64,000 bases of DNA from CBDDKU01 sp965230375 (GTDB taxonomy: Bacteria > Bacteroidota > Bacteroidia > Flavobacteriales_D > Cryomorphaceae), in assembly GCA_965230375.1 (NCBI GenBank), contig CBDDKU010000027.1, forward strand, positions 124,001-188,000. The letters are read 5' to 3'. Below, in pieces: positions 49,911-58,942 of this stretch. The position numbers and the translations under genes were made by a program. The number at the start of each line of letters is the position of its first letter. Positions within the stretch are counted from its first letter, which is position 1. Under the pieces are notes generated by a model. That model saw nothing but the letters and a program-made list of their open reading frames with translations, was not told where the DNA came from and ran no database searches.

Positions 49911-52082
49911 TTAAAAACGAATCCCGATAACGGATACATCATCAACCTGCTCATTGTGGCCTTTCCACTTTTTAAATATTGACTGATATATAAATGACTG
50001 AGCCTGCATGCTGTATTTGTGGTTCTGTCTGATCACATCTTCCAGATTACTCGACCTAAACTTTTTATTGCTTGGCCCACCAAATTGGTCTGCGAATCCA
50101 TCACTTGTGAAGTAGAGCGCATCTCCTTTTGAAACTTTAAAAACATGGTTAGTAAAAGTCCTGTTTTTGTCGTGCTGAACTCCACCGATCGGTTGTCTGT
50201 CACCTTTGAAAGCGTTCAGTTTTCCATTCATCCAATACAGCGTTTGAAATGCTCCAGAGTAAGTGATTTCCATCGTTTCGAGATTGATATGAGCCAGGCT
50301 GATATCCATTCCATCACTTGTGGTGTTTTTCGACTTTTGTCTAAGTGATTTAATCACTTCTTTATTTAGTCGGCGGAGTATTTCTGCCGGATCTTTCAAG
50401 GCTTCATTCTCAACTATTTCATTGAGTATTCCATGTCCTACAATACTCATCATTGCTCCAGGGACCCCGTGGCCGGTACAATCTGCAAGAGCAATTAAAA
50501 ATTCCTTGTTTGGAACGATCTCCTGAACCCAGAAGAAGTCACCACTTACGATATCCTTTGGTTGGTTCCAAAAGAATGAATCTTTAAAAACCTTGCGCAT
50601 TTGATCTTCATTGGGAAGGATGGCTTCCTGAATCCGCTTTGCATAGTTAATGCTATCAGTCATGTTGAGCTGATGTTGTTCGAGCGCTTCAAATCGCATT
50701 TTTGCGGCTTCGCGCTCTACCTGCTGCTCTGTAATATCTTCTCCTGCCACGTTAACGTACTCCCTTTTCTCGGAAGGGGTGAAACGCATGCTTAAAATCC
50801 TATTGTCGAGCTCGATGTTGATACGCTGCTCAGAACCAGTTTCGATTGATAGATCTATTGAACTGCGTATAGATCGCTTTTCAATTCTTTCATTCACTTG
50901 TACGCTCCAATGGGCAAGTAGCTTTTGACCAGACTCATTGGCAAAAAGTATCAACCCATCTTTTCGAATGCGAATAAGTGGTCGCTTTGTCTCCGTAGCA
51001 AAGCTGGCAAGTTTGGAAACTTTTCTCTCGGCCTTCTTGAGCCGTGTGATGTCTGCATCGATGAAAATGAGCCTAACGACTTTGTTATTCTCATCAAAGA
51101 TCGGCGTAACTGTTGTGCTGGCCCAAAACTCTTCTTTTTTTGAATCGTAGCTTTTTGATTCGTACTCCCACTTTTCTCCTGATGATACTACGCGGTCTAT
51201 CACTTCTTGAATTCTGGGAAAATGGCTTACTTCCTGAAGCTCACGACCAACGAAGCTTTCGATTTCTGACTCTGTGAAATTGTTTTTCTGTGAATAGCTT
51301 TCATTCACCCATTCAATCTTTCCAGAACTATCCGTGAGCACTATGAGGTTATCGCACTTTCTCAAGACGTGTGATAGAGTCTCCAATTCTGCGTTCCGAT
51401 CTTCAGCAAGCTGTGCAACATCGCGAAATCTTCTCTTAGATAAAACTTCGTGACGAAGCATTCTTTTGAGTGAAGCGACTCCAACAAGGATAATGGAAAT
51501 AAGAACGAGTAGACCTATTCCGATTTGCTGAACGAATGCGCTGCGCGCTTTAGTCAGCTGTTTTTCAATGCTTTCTTGTGCGAATAGGTAGCCTATTACT
51601 TTAGAATCCAAAGAACTTGAAACTGGAATGGCATAGAAAACTTCTTCTGCACCGCTTTCGTTGGTTCCATATCTCGTCGTCTTGCTAGGAGATTGGTTTA
51701 TCAGGAAATCTACTGGCCCCTCTTGCGAGCTTTTAAATTCACCAGAGCTACCTAAAAACTCAACCTGATTATTATGCTCATCAATCAAAATGAGCTTCAT
51801 TCCATCTTTTAGGTTGTTGTGCTGGTTGGCCTGAATCAATTTCTGGTTGATTTGACTCCTGGTGATGTCAGAATCGATACCACCTGATGCACTTTCCAAT
51901 ACCTGATCTAACTGAAAACTAAAAGTTTGGATAATACCCTCTAGATGCTGAAGGGCTGTTTCTTCAGCATTTCTAACCGTTTCGAAATACGAAACAGTAG
52001 AAAAGTAGGCAGTAATGGCAATCAACGCTAAGACGAAGATCGCAAATACCTTTCTAGATAATTTCGATATTAAATGTGACAC
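49911..52082 (-). CDS. Membrane sensor with PAS domains and SpoIIE-type (PP2C) phosphatase domain
   Basis: The 723 residues contain an N-terminal transmembrane helix (about 10-30), an extracytoplasmic sensor region to about 185, a second helix (about 187-207), a coiled coil, a PAS domain (VLTDSSGKIEWVNESYSQKNNFTESEIESFVGREL), a second PAS-like module, a link helix (SINYAKRIQEAILP), and the SpoIIE domain with VSGDFFWVQ, ADCTGHGVPGAMMS and FTSDGFADQFGG, whose Asp and Gly residues fit the Mg-binding site of PP2C enzymes. It probably dephosphorylates a partner such as an anti-sigma-factor antagonist; none is encoded nearby. The start codon is GTG. Confidence 0.88.
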   Translation of the reverse strand: MSHLISKLSRKVFAIFVLALIAITAYFSTVSYFETVRNAEETALQHLEGIIQTFSFQLDQVLESASGGIDSDITRSQINQKLIQANQHNNLKDGMKLILIDEHNNQVEFLGSSGEFKSSQEGPVDFLINQSPSKTTRYGTNESGAEEVFYAIPVSSSLDSKVIGYLFAQESIEKQLTKARSAFVQQIGIGLLVLISIILVGVASLKRMLRHEVLSKRRFRDVAQLAEDRNAELETLSHVLRKCDNLIVLTDSSGKIEWVNESYSQKNNFTESEIESFVGRELQEVSHFPRIQEVIDRVVSSGEKWEYESKSYDSKKEEFWASTTVTPIFDENNKVVRLIFIDADITRLKKAERKVSKLASFATETKRPLIRIRKDGLILFANESGQKLLAHWSVQVNERIEKRSIRSSIDLSIETGSEQRINIELDNRILSMRFTPSEKREYVNVAGEDITEQQVEREAAKMRFEALEQHQLNMTDSINYAKRIQEAILPNEDQMRKVFKDSFFWNQPKDIVSGDFFWVQEIVPNKEFLIALADCTGHGVPGAMMSIVGHGILNEIVENEALKDPAEILRRLNKEVIKSLRQKSKNTTSDGMDISLAHINLETMEITYSGAFQTLYWMNGKLNAFKGDRQPIGGVQHDKNRTFTNHVFKVSKGDALYFTSDGFADQFGGPSNKKFRSSNLEDVIRQNHKYSMQAQSFIYQSIFKKWKGHNEQVDDVSVIGIRF

Positions 52083-52136
52083 AGTAAGGGGTGTTGTCTG
52101 GCCTTACTACGTCTATTAAAGTGAAAAGGTTATAGA

Positions 52137-52919
52137 CTACTTCTTAACCACTTTAAATGAGTTAATTGCATTCTTTGTGAAGTCACTTAATACAAGTTCG
52201 CCACTCATGCTCGCTCGTTTCGAAAGCAGCTCATCCCAGTCTTCACATCCTTCCCAAAACACCTTTTTAAGCATGGCCATCGCTTCTGGGTTAGACTTTG
52301 TCAATCGAGCAGCTAGCGCATTTATCGCTTCATCCATCTCTTCAACTGATTCGTGAACAGAAGCGTAGAGCCCGTTTTTCTCAGCCCATTCAGCAGACCT
52401 AAATGAAGTCGCATCAATTGCCAGTTGCGACATTCCATTTCCAAGTTTGCGCTCTACCGCTGGACCGACTACAAATGGCCCGATGCCAACAGCCAGTTCA
52501 CTGAGTTTAATAGAAGCGTATTTGGTGGCAAAACAGTAATCAACAGCCGAAGCTACTCCGACGCCGCCACCTACGGCTTTCCCGTGAATCCGTCCAATGA
52601 TGAATTTAGGAGCTTTTCTCATGGCGTTGATCACATTGGCAAAGCCCATAAAAAACTTGTGACCCGTTTCACGATCTTCAATTGATGAGAGTTCGTCAAA
52701 GCTAGCTCCTGCACAGAAGGCTCTTTCTCCAGCGGATTTTAGCACAATTACTTTGATATCGTCATTGTTTCCAGCTTCTGTTATAGTGTTTGCCAATTTA
52801 GCTAGCACTTTTCCCGGAAGTGAATTACTCGCTGGGTGAAAAAACTCAATGGTCCCAACACCATTCTCTATTTCAAGGGAAACACTTCCCTGATCCATGA
52901 TTGATTCGCTCATGCTCAA
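52137..52919 (-). CDS. Enoyl-CoA hydratase/isomerase family protein
   Basis: The 260 residues begin with GVGTIEFFHPASNSLPGKVLAKLA and continue with AFCAGASFDELS and IHGKAVGGGVGVASAVDYCFAT, the oxyanion-hole region of the crotonase family. Of the usual hydratase glutamates only one is evident in that region (SIKLSELAVGIGPFVVG), so hydratase versus isomerase is uncertain. It is 37 nt after paaZ on the same strand, so a role in phenylacetate breakdown as a PaaF- or PaaG-like enzyme is likely by context. Confidence 0.85.
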   Translation of the reverse strand: MSMSESIMDQGSVSLEIENGVGTIEFFHPASNSLPGKVLAKLANTITEAGNNDDIKVIVLKSAGERAFCAGASFDELSSIEDRETGHKFFMGFANVINAMRKAPKFIIGRIHGKAVGGGVGVASAVDYCFATKYASIKLSELAVGIGPFVVGPAVERKLGNGMSQLAIDATSFRSAEWAEKNGLYASVHESVEEMDEAINALAARLTKSNPEAMAMLKKVFWEGCEDWDELLSKRASMSGELVLSDFTKNAINSFKVVKK

Positions 52920-52956
52920 ATGCTTTTTACCGCTAAAGCGGCATTGTTAATCTTAT

Positions 52957-55002
52957 TTAGTTTAACTGGTCCTTTTTCTTAACCATTGTCAAAATCGTAG
53001 CGATAGCAACGGTTTCACCCGTTTCATCATATACATCCACCAGGAACTTCACGATTCCTTTCGCGATGTCATCTTCCGATCTTTTTTCTTGTTCAATTTT
53101 CTCCTTGACGGTTAGCCTAACGCCAATGGTCATTCCCGGGTAAACGGGTTTGGTGAAACGACAATCCTCGAGTCCGTAATTGAGTAGTACGGGGCCTTTT
53201 TTAGGATCGACAAAAAGCCCAGCCGCCTTTGATAAGATGAAGTATCCGTGGGCTACACGCTCTTCGAAGATAGTTCCTTCAAGCGAAGTCGCATCCATAT
53301 GAGCGTAGAAATTATCTCCACTCACATTGGCGAAATTTGTAATGTCTGTTTCGGTTACGGTATGCTTATGCGTAACTACCGTATCTCCAATCTCCAGTTC
53401 TTCGAAATGCTTTCTGAAAGAATGAATCTCCGTTTCGTTTTGCTTTCCACCAGTTTGATAAACACTTGTGATTTTTGAAAGGGTAGTAGGAGAGCCTTGT
53501 ACCGAAGTTCGCTGCATGTAGTGGAATACACCGCGCTTTCCACCCATTTCTTCTCCACCACCAGCTCTACCTGGGCCACCGTGCACGAGAAGGGGCATTG
53601 GTGAACCATGACCGGTACTTTCTTTCGCACAGTCTCTATTGAGAATCAAGATTCTTCCATGGTGCGATGCAGCGCCAAGGGTGAATTCACGCGCAATATC
53701 ATCATCGTAAGTAGCCATGGAACAAACGAGTGATCCTTTTCCCATTTTCGAGATTTCGATGGCCTCGTCTAGGGTTTTGTAAGGAACCAATGTGCTGACA
53801 GGGCCGAAGGCTTCTACTTCGTGTGTTGCGATATTTTTGAATGGGTCATCATTTCTCAAAAGGATAGGAGAGATAAATGCACCATCATCTGTACCACCTT
53901 CTCTCTTTACAGATTCTAAATCTCCATACACGAGTTCTGATGCCTTGAGAAGTTCTTGAACTTTTGACTTTACTTCGTCTAACTGCTCTTTTCCAGCCAA
54001 AGCACCCATTCGGACACCTTCGATTCTTGGATCGCCTATGGTGGTCTTATCCAATCTCTTTGCTAGCGCAATCTGCACATCTTCTATTCGATCTTCAGGA
54101 ACAATAACGCGTCGAATGGCCGTACACTTCTGACCACATTTTACAGTCATTTCCTTTTGCACTTCCTTTACGAATAGGTCGAATTCAGGGGAACCGACCT
54201 CAACATCGGGAGCCAAAATACTCGAGTTTAGCGAGTCAGCTTCCATATTGAATGGTACAGATTCTTCGAGAATTCGTGGATTCGATTTGAGCATGCGACC
54301 TGTGCTTGCCGACCCTGTGAAGGTCACAATATCTTGAGATGACACGTGGTCGAGAATCCCGTGAGCCGATCCGCAAATGAGCTGTAGAGCCCCATCAGGA
54401 AGGATACCGCTAGCATGAATTTCTTTGACCATAGCTTCGGTCAGGTATGATGTCAGGGTAGCTGGCTTAACTACAGCAGGAACACCGGCTAGCAGGTTGA
54501 CCGCGATTTTCTCAAGCATTCCCCATATCGGGAAGTTAAATGCATTGATATGAACAGCAACCCCTTCTTTGGGAACCATGATGTGGTGGCCAATAAAAGA
54601 GCCGCCTTTTGAAAGTGGGGCGATTTCGCCGTCAACGTAAAATGGCTCGTTTGGAAACTGCCTTCTCAAACTCGAGTAAGCAAACAGGTTCCCAATTCCA
54701 CCTTCAATGTCTACCCAGCTATCTATTTTGGTCGCTCCTGTTGCATAACTCAACTCGTAGAATTTGTCCTTTTTCGAAAGTAGGTGTAGAGCGAGAGCTT
54801 TGAGCATTCTTCCACGTTCGTGAAAGGTCATTTTTCTCAAAGCAGGATTTCCGACAGATCTTCCATATTGGAGGATTTCTTCAAAATTTAGACCTGAACT
54901 TGAAGCGTGCGCTACAACATCTCCATTTATCGCATTGTATAGGGCTTTGCCATCTCCGTCGCCGGTAATCCAGCTTCCCATTACATAATTCTCGAGTTTC
55001 AT
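52957..55002 (-). CDS. paaZ: Bifunctional PaaZ: oxepin-CoA hydrolase / 3-oxo-5,6-dehydrosuberyl-CoA semialdehyde dehydrogenase
   Basis: The 681 residues combine an aldehyde dehydrogenase domain (about 1-520) with VHINAFNFPIWGMLEKIAVNLLAG, TFTGSASTGRML, MEADSLNSSILAPD and the catalytic-Cys region MTVKCGQKCTAIRR, and a C-terminal MaoC hydratase domain (about 530-680) with THKHTVTETDITNFANVSGDNFYAHMD and RVAHGYFILSKAAGLF. The MaoC part opens the oxepin ring and the dehydrogenase oxidises the semialdehyde in the phenylacetyl-CoA pathway. The other paa genes (paaABCDE, paaK) are not in this window. Confidence 0.92.
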   Translation of the reverse strand: MKLENYVMGSWITGDGDGKALYNAINGDVVAHASSSGLNFEEILQYGRSVGNPALRKMTFHERGRMLKALALHLLSKKDKFYELSYATGATKIDSWVDIEGGIGNLFAYSSLRRQFPNEPFYVDGEIAPLSKGGSFIGHHIMVPKEGVAVHINAFNFPIWGMLEKIAVNLLAGVPAVVKPATLTSYLTEAMVKEIHASGILPDGALQLICGSAHGILDHVSSQDIVTFTGSASTGRMLKSNPRILEESVPFNMEADSLNSSILAPDVEVGSPEFDLFVKEVQKEMTVKCGQKCTAIRRVIVPEDRIEDVQIALAKRLDKTTIGDPRIEGVRMGALAGKEQLDEVKSKVQELLKASELVYGDLESVKREGGTDDGAFISPILLRNDDPFKNIATHEVEAFGPVSTLVPYKTLDEAIEISKMGKGSLVCSMATYDDDIAREFTLGAASHHGRILILNRDCAKESTGHGSPMPLLVHGGPGRAGGGEEMGGKRGVFHYMQRTSVQGSPTTLSKITSVYQTGGKQNETEIHSFRKHFEELEIGDTVVTHKHTVTETDITNFANVSGDNFYAHMDATSLEGTIFEERVAHGYFILSKAAGLFVDPKKGPVLLNYGLEDCRFTKPVYPGMTIGVRLTVKEKIEQEKRSEDDIAKGIVKFLVDVYDETGETVAIATILTMVKKKDQLN

Positions 55003-55057
55003 TCCTTTTACTTTAGGTTTTGAGCCGTGAAATTAATCAATTTGATTCGTCATTAAG

Positions 55058-56425
55058 TCAGAGGTTCACCGATTCCACAATTCTTCTGTACTCTTCCGGT
55101 ACGGGTCTTCTAATCCGCCAGTTTGTGGGATAGTTGCTAATCAGTCTGTTCTGCTGGACACGACCAAGACCTAGAGAAAAGCCTTCGAAAAAGACTTGAG
55201 TCAATCCTTTTAGGGCATCCAACCCTTTTATGTCTTGTTTCTGCAAAAATCTCAAAGCATCTACCAACTCTAAATCTATTCTGGGGATATCTAGATTCAG
55301 ATTACTGAGCATTGCGGCGCCGTGATTCCACTTTATCTCACGGTCTCTTATTAAGCGACCAATAGGAAAACCAAGCATTGTTGTTCTAAGTTTTGACGAA
55401 ACGTGCTCAATACTTGATGTATGATTTCTGTTTACCAAAAAACTATTTCCTTGATGATCAGATACTGCTCCATACTTTTCTGATGTACCGGAGACTTGAT
55501 GAATCTCTAATCGAGATTTATTCTTTCCATTTTTAGTCGACTTTTCTACTCCATCCTTCTGAACCGCAGCAATAAAAAACCCTTCTCCTTTAGTCAGGTG
55601 CGGCATGAACTGAAATCCATTTATTCCTTCTACTTCAATCTGCCTGGCACCAAAACAGTCTATCTGCGATAGGTCAATTGGCAGCGCGGATTGCTCGTTT
55701 ATTAACCACTCTATATTCTCTTCGTTTTCAAATCGGTTGTAAGTACAAGTACTGTAAATAAGTACACCTCCCGGTTTAAGTGAAGCCCAAGTATCACTGA
55801 GAATTCGCCTTTGTCGAGAAGCACATAGCTTTACTGAGTCAAGAGACCACTGGTAGATAGAATCCGGTTGTTTGCGAAACATGCCTTCACCTGAACATGG
55901 AGCATCGACAACAATTAAATCGAAGGTTGGCCCTAATCCCTTTAAGTGCTTTGGGTCTGAATTGGTGACTAGTATACCTGGTTGCCCCCATTTTGTCAGG
56001 TTTTCTTCCAAGAGTTTAACCCTTGATTGAATCACTTCATTCGCCACCAATAAGCTATCCTGATCTAAAATCTGCCTAAGCAAAGTGGACTTTCCACCAG
56101 GTGCAGCACAGAGGTCAAGCGCAGTTATTGGAGACTGATCCAGCCCGAGCTCTTTAATCAGCTTCTCCAAAAACATAGAAGAAGCTTCTTGGGGATAATA
56201 GGCTCCCGCATGAAACGCCGGGTCAGAAGTGTACCGCGGTCTTTCATTTAAGTAAACTCCGTGCTCTGACCAACTAACGCGATCTTCAGCACCGATACTT
56301 CGCGCCTTTAGGGGGTTCATTCTAAGCGAAACTGGTGGGCTATCGTTTAGAGCTTCTATGAAATCTGTTTGCTCAGATCGATCAATCGGTAGGAGGTCTA
56401 TAAAAGCCTCGGGGAGATTCAACAT
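55058..56425 (-). CDS. RsmF-like 16S rRNA (cytosine-C5) methyltransferase
   Basis: The 455 residues begin with LRMNPLKA and reach the SAM site LDLCAAPGGKSTLLRQ (about 104-119), VVDAPCSGEGMFRKQP with the catalytic-pair Cys and GVLIYSTCTYNRFENEENIEWL with the nucleophile Cys. The C-terminal half (about 300-455) is the RsmF-specific part including GLGRVQQNRLISNYP-like PUA fold. Within the NOL1/NOP2/Sun family the length and C-terminus fit RsmF (YebU) more than RsmB. Target base is inferred. The promoter is 5 nt before the ATG. Confidence 0.88.
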   Translation of the reverse strand: MLNLPEAFIDLLPIDRSEQTDFIEALNDSPPVSLRMNPLKARSIGAEDRVSWSEHGVYLNERPRYTSDPAFHAGAYYPQEASSMFLEKLIKELGLDQSPITALDLCAAPGGKSTLLRQILDQDSLLVANEVIQSRVKLLEENLTKWGQPGILVTNSDPKHLKGLGPTFDLIVVDAPCSGEGMFRKQPDSIYQWSLDSVKLCASRQRRILSDTWASLKPGGVLIYSTCTYNRFENEENIEWLINEQSALPIDLSQIDCFGARQIEVEGINGFQFMPHLTKGEGFFIAAVQKDGVEKSTKNGKNKSRLEIHQVSGTSEKYGAVSDHQGNSFLVNRNHTSSIEHVSSKLRTTMLGFPIGRLIRDREIKWNHGAAMLSNLNLDIPRIDLELVDALRFLQKQDIKGLDALKGLTQVFFEGFSLGLGRVQQNRLISNYPTNWRIRRPVPEEYRRIVESVNL

Positions 56426-56429
56426 GCGG

Positions 56430-56437
56430 CAAATTTA
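56430..56437 (-). promoter_or_regulatory. -7 element of the rsmF-like gene
   Basis: On the minus strand this is TAAATTTG, a full match to TAnnTTTG. The final G lies exactly 5 nt before the ATG at 56425, suggesting a leaderless transcript. Confidence 0.55.
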
Positions 56438-56513
56438 TATCATCGCACTCAACAGTTGACCTATTCTGTGGAAAACTGAAAACATCGGATAACGGATGAT
56501 TCAAGACTCTTCT

Positions 56514-56521
56514 TAATATTG
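56514..56521 (+). promoter_or_regulatory. Candidate -7 element of the penicillin-acylase family gene
   Basis: TAATATTG (one mismatch to TAnnTTTG) lies 22 nt before the ATG at 56544. Confidence 0.3.
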
Positions 56522-56543
56522 TGGAGTACATGAATGTGCGCAT

Positions 56544-58919
56544 ATGAAAAATTTGCTGAAGTATGGTTTAATTCTGCTAGTCCTGATCATTTTTGGGACA
56601 TGGATTTATGTAGAAAGCCATCAACCCCAACTACGCGGTAATTTGAAGCTGGCGAGTATCGAGCAGTCGGTTGAAGTTTACTTCGATACCTACGGTGTAC
56701 CCCATATCTATGCTCAGAACTCAAAAGATGCATACAGGGCTCTTGGATATGTACACGCTCAAGACCGGCTTTTTCAAATGGAGTTGATGCGAAGAGTAGG
56801 AGCAGGTCGTTTATCAGAGATTTTTGGCGGTGAGCTTCTCGAGGCTGACATGTTCTTCAGAACGCTAGGGATAAACCGGAAAGCCAAAGCAGATGCTAAG
56901 GCTTTTGCAAATGCATCAATGCAAGTTAGAGATGCTGCCAATGCCTATTTAGAAGGAGTGAATGAATACATCGCAAAAGGAAAACTTCCAATTGAGTTCA
57001 AAATTCTTCGATTGGAAGAAGAAGCCTATACGATCGAAGATATGTATCTCATTTCAGGGTACATGGCTTATAGTTTTGCGTATGCCTTGAGGACAGACCC
57101 AGTAATTGAGAAGATAAATAACAAGTGGGGCCATGAGTACCTCAAGCAAATTGGCTTAGAAATGTATCCCGATACCAGCGACTATGCAGATACGCTAACC
57201 GATTCGCTCAGCGCTTTCAGCATTTCGCGACTTCTCGATGAGAAGCTTCCTGCTCCAGTTCTTCAGGGTAGTAATAGCTGGGTGGTAGGACCCGAGCGCA
57301 GCCTTTCTGGAAAAGTACTCTTAGCGAATGATCCGCATATTAAATACAGTAGCCCTTCAGTGTGGTTTGAAGCCCATATGGAATACCCTGGGTTCAGTTT
57401 TTATGGAAATCACTTGGCGGGAATTCCCGTTCCGCTTACAGGTCATAGCAGGAATCACGCTTGGGGATTGACCATGTTTGAAGATGACGATAGTGACTTC
57501 TATTACGAAACATGGGCTAATGCCGACAGTACAGCTACTGTGTATAAGGACAGCCTTACAGCGCCTGTAAAACACAGACAAGAGACTATCAGCTTTGATG
57601 GAAGGGATACCACCTTTGTAGTCTATGAGACCGTTCATGGGCCGATCATCAACCAGTTTTTACCTGTTGATTCCGAAAGTCCCGTGAGTATGGAATGGAA
57701 TTATTTGAAACAACCGAATGACCTGCTGACCGCTTTTTATCAGATGAGTCACGCTTCTAACTTGACAGATTTTCAAAGAGGTGTCATGCGGATAGCTGCT
57801 CCTGGACTGAACATCACCTATGGAGATGCTGCGGGGAATATCGCTGGATGGTCAGCGAGCAAGCTTGTGAAACGTCCCAAACATCTGAACGGTAAAACTT
57901 ATCGAAACGGCTCAGCAGCTAAAGACGAGAATCTTGGCTATTACCCTTTTACCCGAAACCCGCAAGAACTAAACCCTGAACGAGGTTATATCGTTTCTGC
58001 CAATCAAAAGCATGATTCAACCGAAGGAGTAATTTATCCTGGCTACTATGCTCCAAACAATAGGTTCGATAGGATTTCGACATTGCTTGAAGTTATGGAC
58101 CCAGCTACTCCTGATAGCATGGCTTCCTTGCTCAACGACAATGTTTCGGATGTGGAGCGAAACGTGGCAAGAACCATTGTCATGGCCATACTAGAAGGAA
58201 ATATGGTTCCGAGTGATTTTGAGCAGGCGGGTATCGATATTCTCTTGGAATGGAGTGGTTCACACGACGTAGACCAAATTGCTCCTACCATCTATTACAA
58301 GGTGCTACACTACTGTTTGCGCGAAGCGATGGAGGATGAAATGGGTTCAGATGCTTTCGATGAGTTTTTGAAGACCCATGCCATGAAGAAGGCGTATCCA
58401 ATTCTCTTTGAGAATGACTCAGCTTTTTGGTGGAATAACGTGCTCACTACTGACCAACTGGAATCTAGGTCACTTATATTCCGGAGGGCTTATCAAAAGG
58501 GAATGAGCGAACTCCAAGCAGAATTGGGAACGGATATTGAATCCTGGACTTGGGGTAGGGTTCATACGTTGAAACATGGACACCCGCTAGGAAAAGTAGA
58601 CTTGCTATCCCAATGGTTTGATGTGGGGCCATATCCTGCACCTGGAGGAAATGAAACCATTAATAACGCTGGGTTTATCTATAATGGCGATGGAGAGTAC
58701 CCCGTCACATACGGTCCTTCAATGCGCACGGTAATTGACTTTGCCGATGTATCTCATTCCATATCAATTCTTCCTACAGGAAATAGCGGAAACGTGATGA
58801 GCCCGCATTATAAAGACCAAGCCGAAATGTATGTTCACGGAGAATTCCGGGTCATGATGATGGATGAAACGGAGATAAAGAAGTTAAAGAATATACTGAA
58901 CGTTATTCCTGCGAAATGA
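56544..58919 (+). CDS. Penicillin acylase family (Ntn-hydrolase) protein, exported
   Basis: The 791 residues begin with a hydrophobic segment (LLKYGLILLVLIIFGTWIYV) that directs export and may stay as an anchor, then the alpha chain (VYFDTYGVPHIYAQNSKDAYRALGYVHAQDRLFQMELMRR). The processing site is LQGSNSW at about 241-246, where Ser243 becomes the N-terminal nucleophile. The beta chain has NDPHIKYSSPSVWFEAH, GIPVPLTGHSRNHAWGLT and HGHPLGKV. This is the family of penicillin G acylase and acyl-homoserine-lactone acylases, which cleave amides in the periplasm. The natural substrate is unknown; quorum-signal degradation is one option. Confidence 0.9.
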   Translation: MKNLLKYGLILLVLIIFGTWIYVESHQPQLRGNLKLASIEQSVEVYFDTYGVPHIYAQNSKDAYRALGYVHAQDRLFQMELMRRVGAGRLSEIFGGELLEADMFFRTLGINRKAKADAKAFANASMQVRDAANAYLEGVNEYIAKGKLPIEFKILRLEEEAYTIEDMYLISGYMAYSFAYALRTDPVIEKINNKWGHEYLKQIGLEMYPDTSDYADTLTDSLSAFSISRLLDEKLPAPVLQGSNSWVVGPERSLSGKVLLANDPHIKYSSPSVWFEAHMEYPGFSFYGNHLAGIPVPLTGHSRNHAWGLTMFEDDDSDFYYETWANADSTATVYKDSLTAPVKHRQETISFDGRDTTFVVYETVHGPIINQFLPVDSESPVSMEWNYLKQPNDLLTAFYQMSHASNLTDFQRGVMRIAAPGLNITYGDAAGNIAGWSASKLVKRPKHLNGKTYRNGSAAKDENLGYYPFTRNPQELNPERGYIVSANQKHDSTEGVIYPGYYAPNNRFDRISTLLEVMDPATPDSMASLLNDNVSDVERNVARTIVMAILEGNMVPSDFEQAGIDILLEWSGSHDVDQIAPTIYYKVLHYCLREAMEDEMGSDAFDEFLKTHAMKKAYPILFENDSAFWWNNVLTTDQLESRSLIFRRAYQKGMSELQAELGTDIESWTWGRVHTLKHGHPLGKVDLLSQWFDVGPYPAPGGNETINNAGFIYNGDGEYPVTYGPSMRTVIDFADVSHSISILPTGNSGNVMSPHYKDQAEMYVHGEFRVMMMDETEIKKLKNILNVIPAK

Positions 58920-58942
58920 AACTATTTGAGTTCAAAGGGAGT

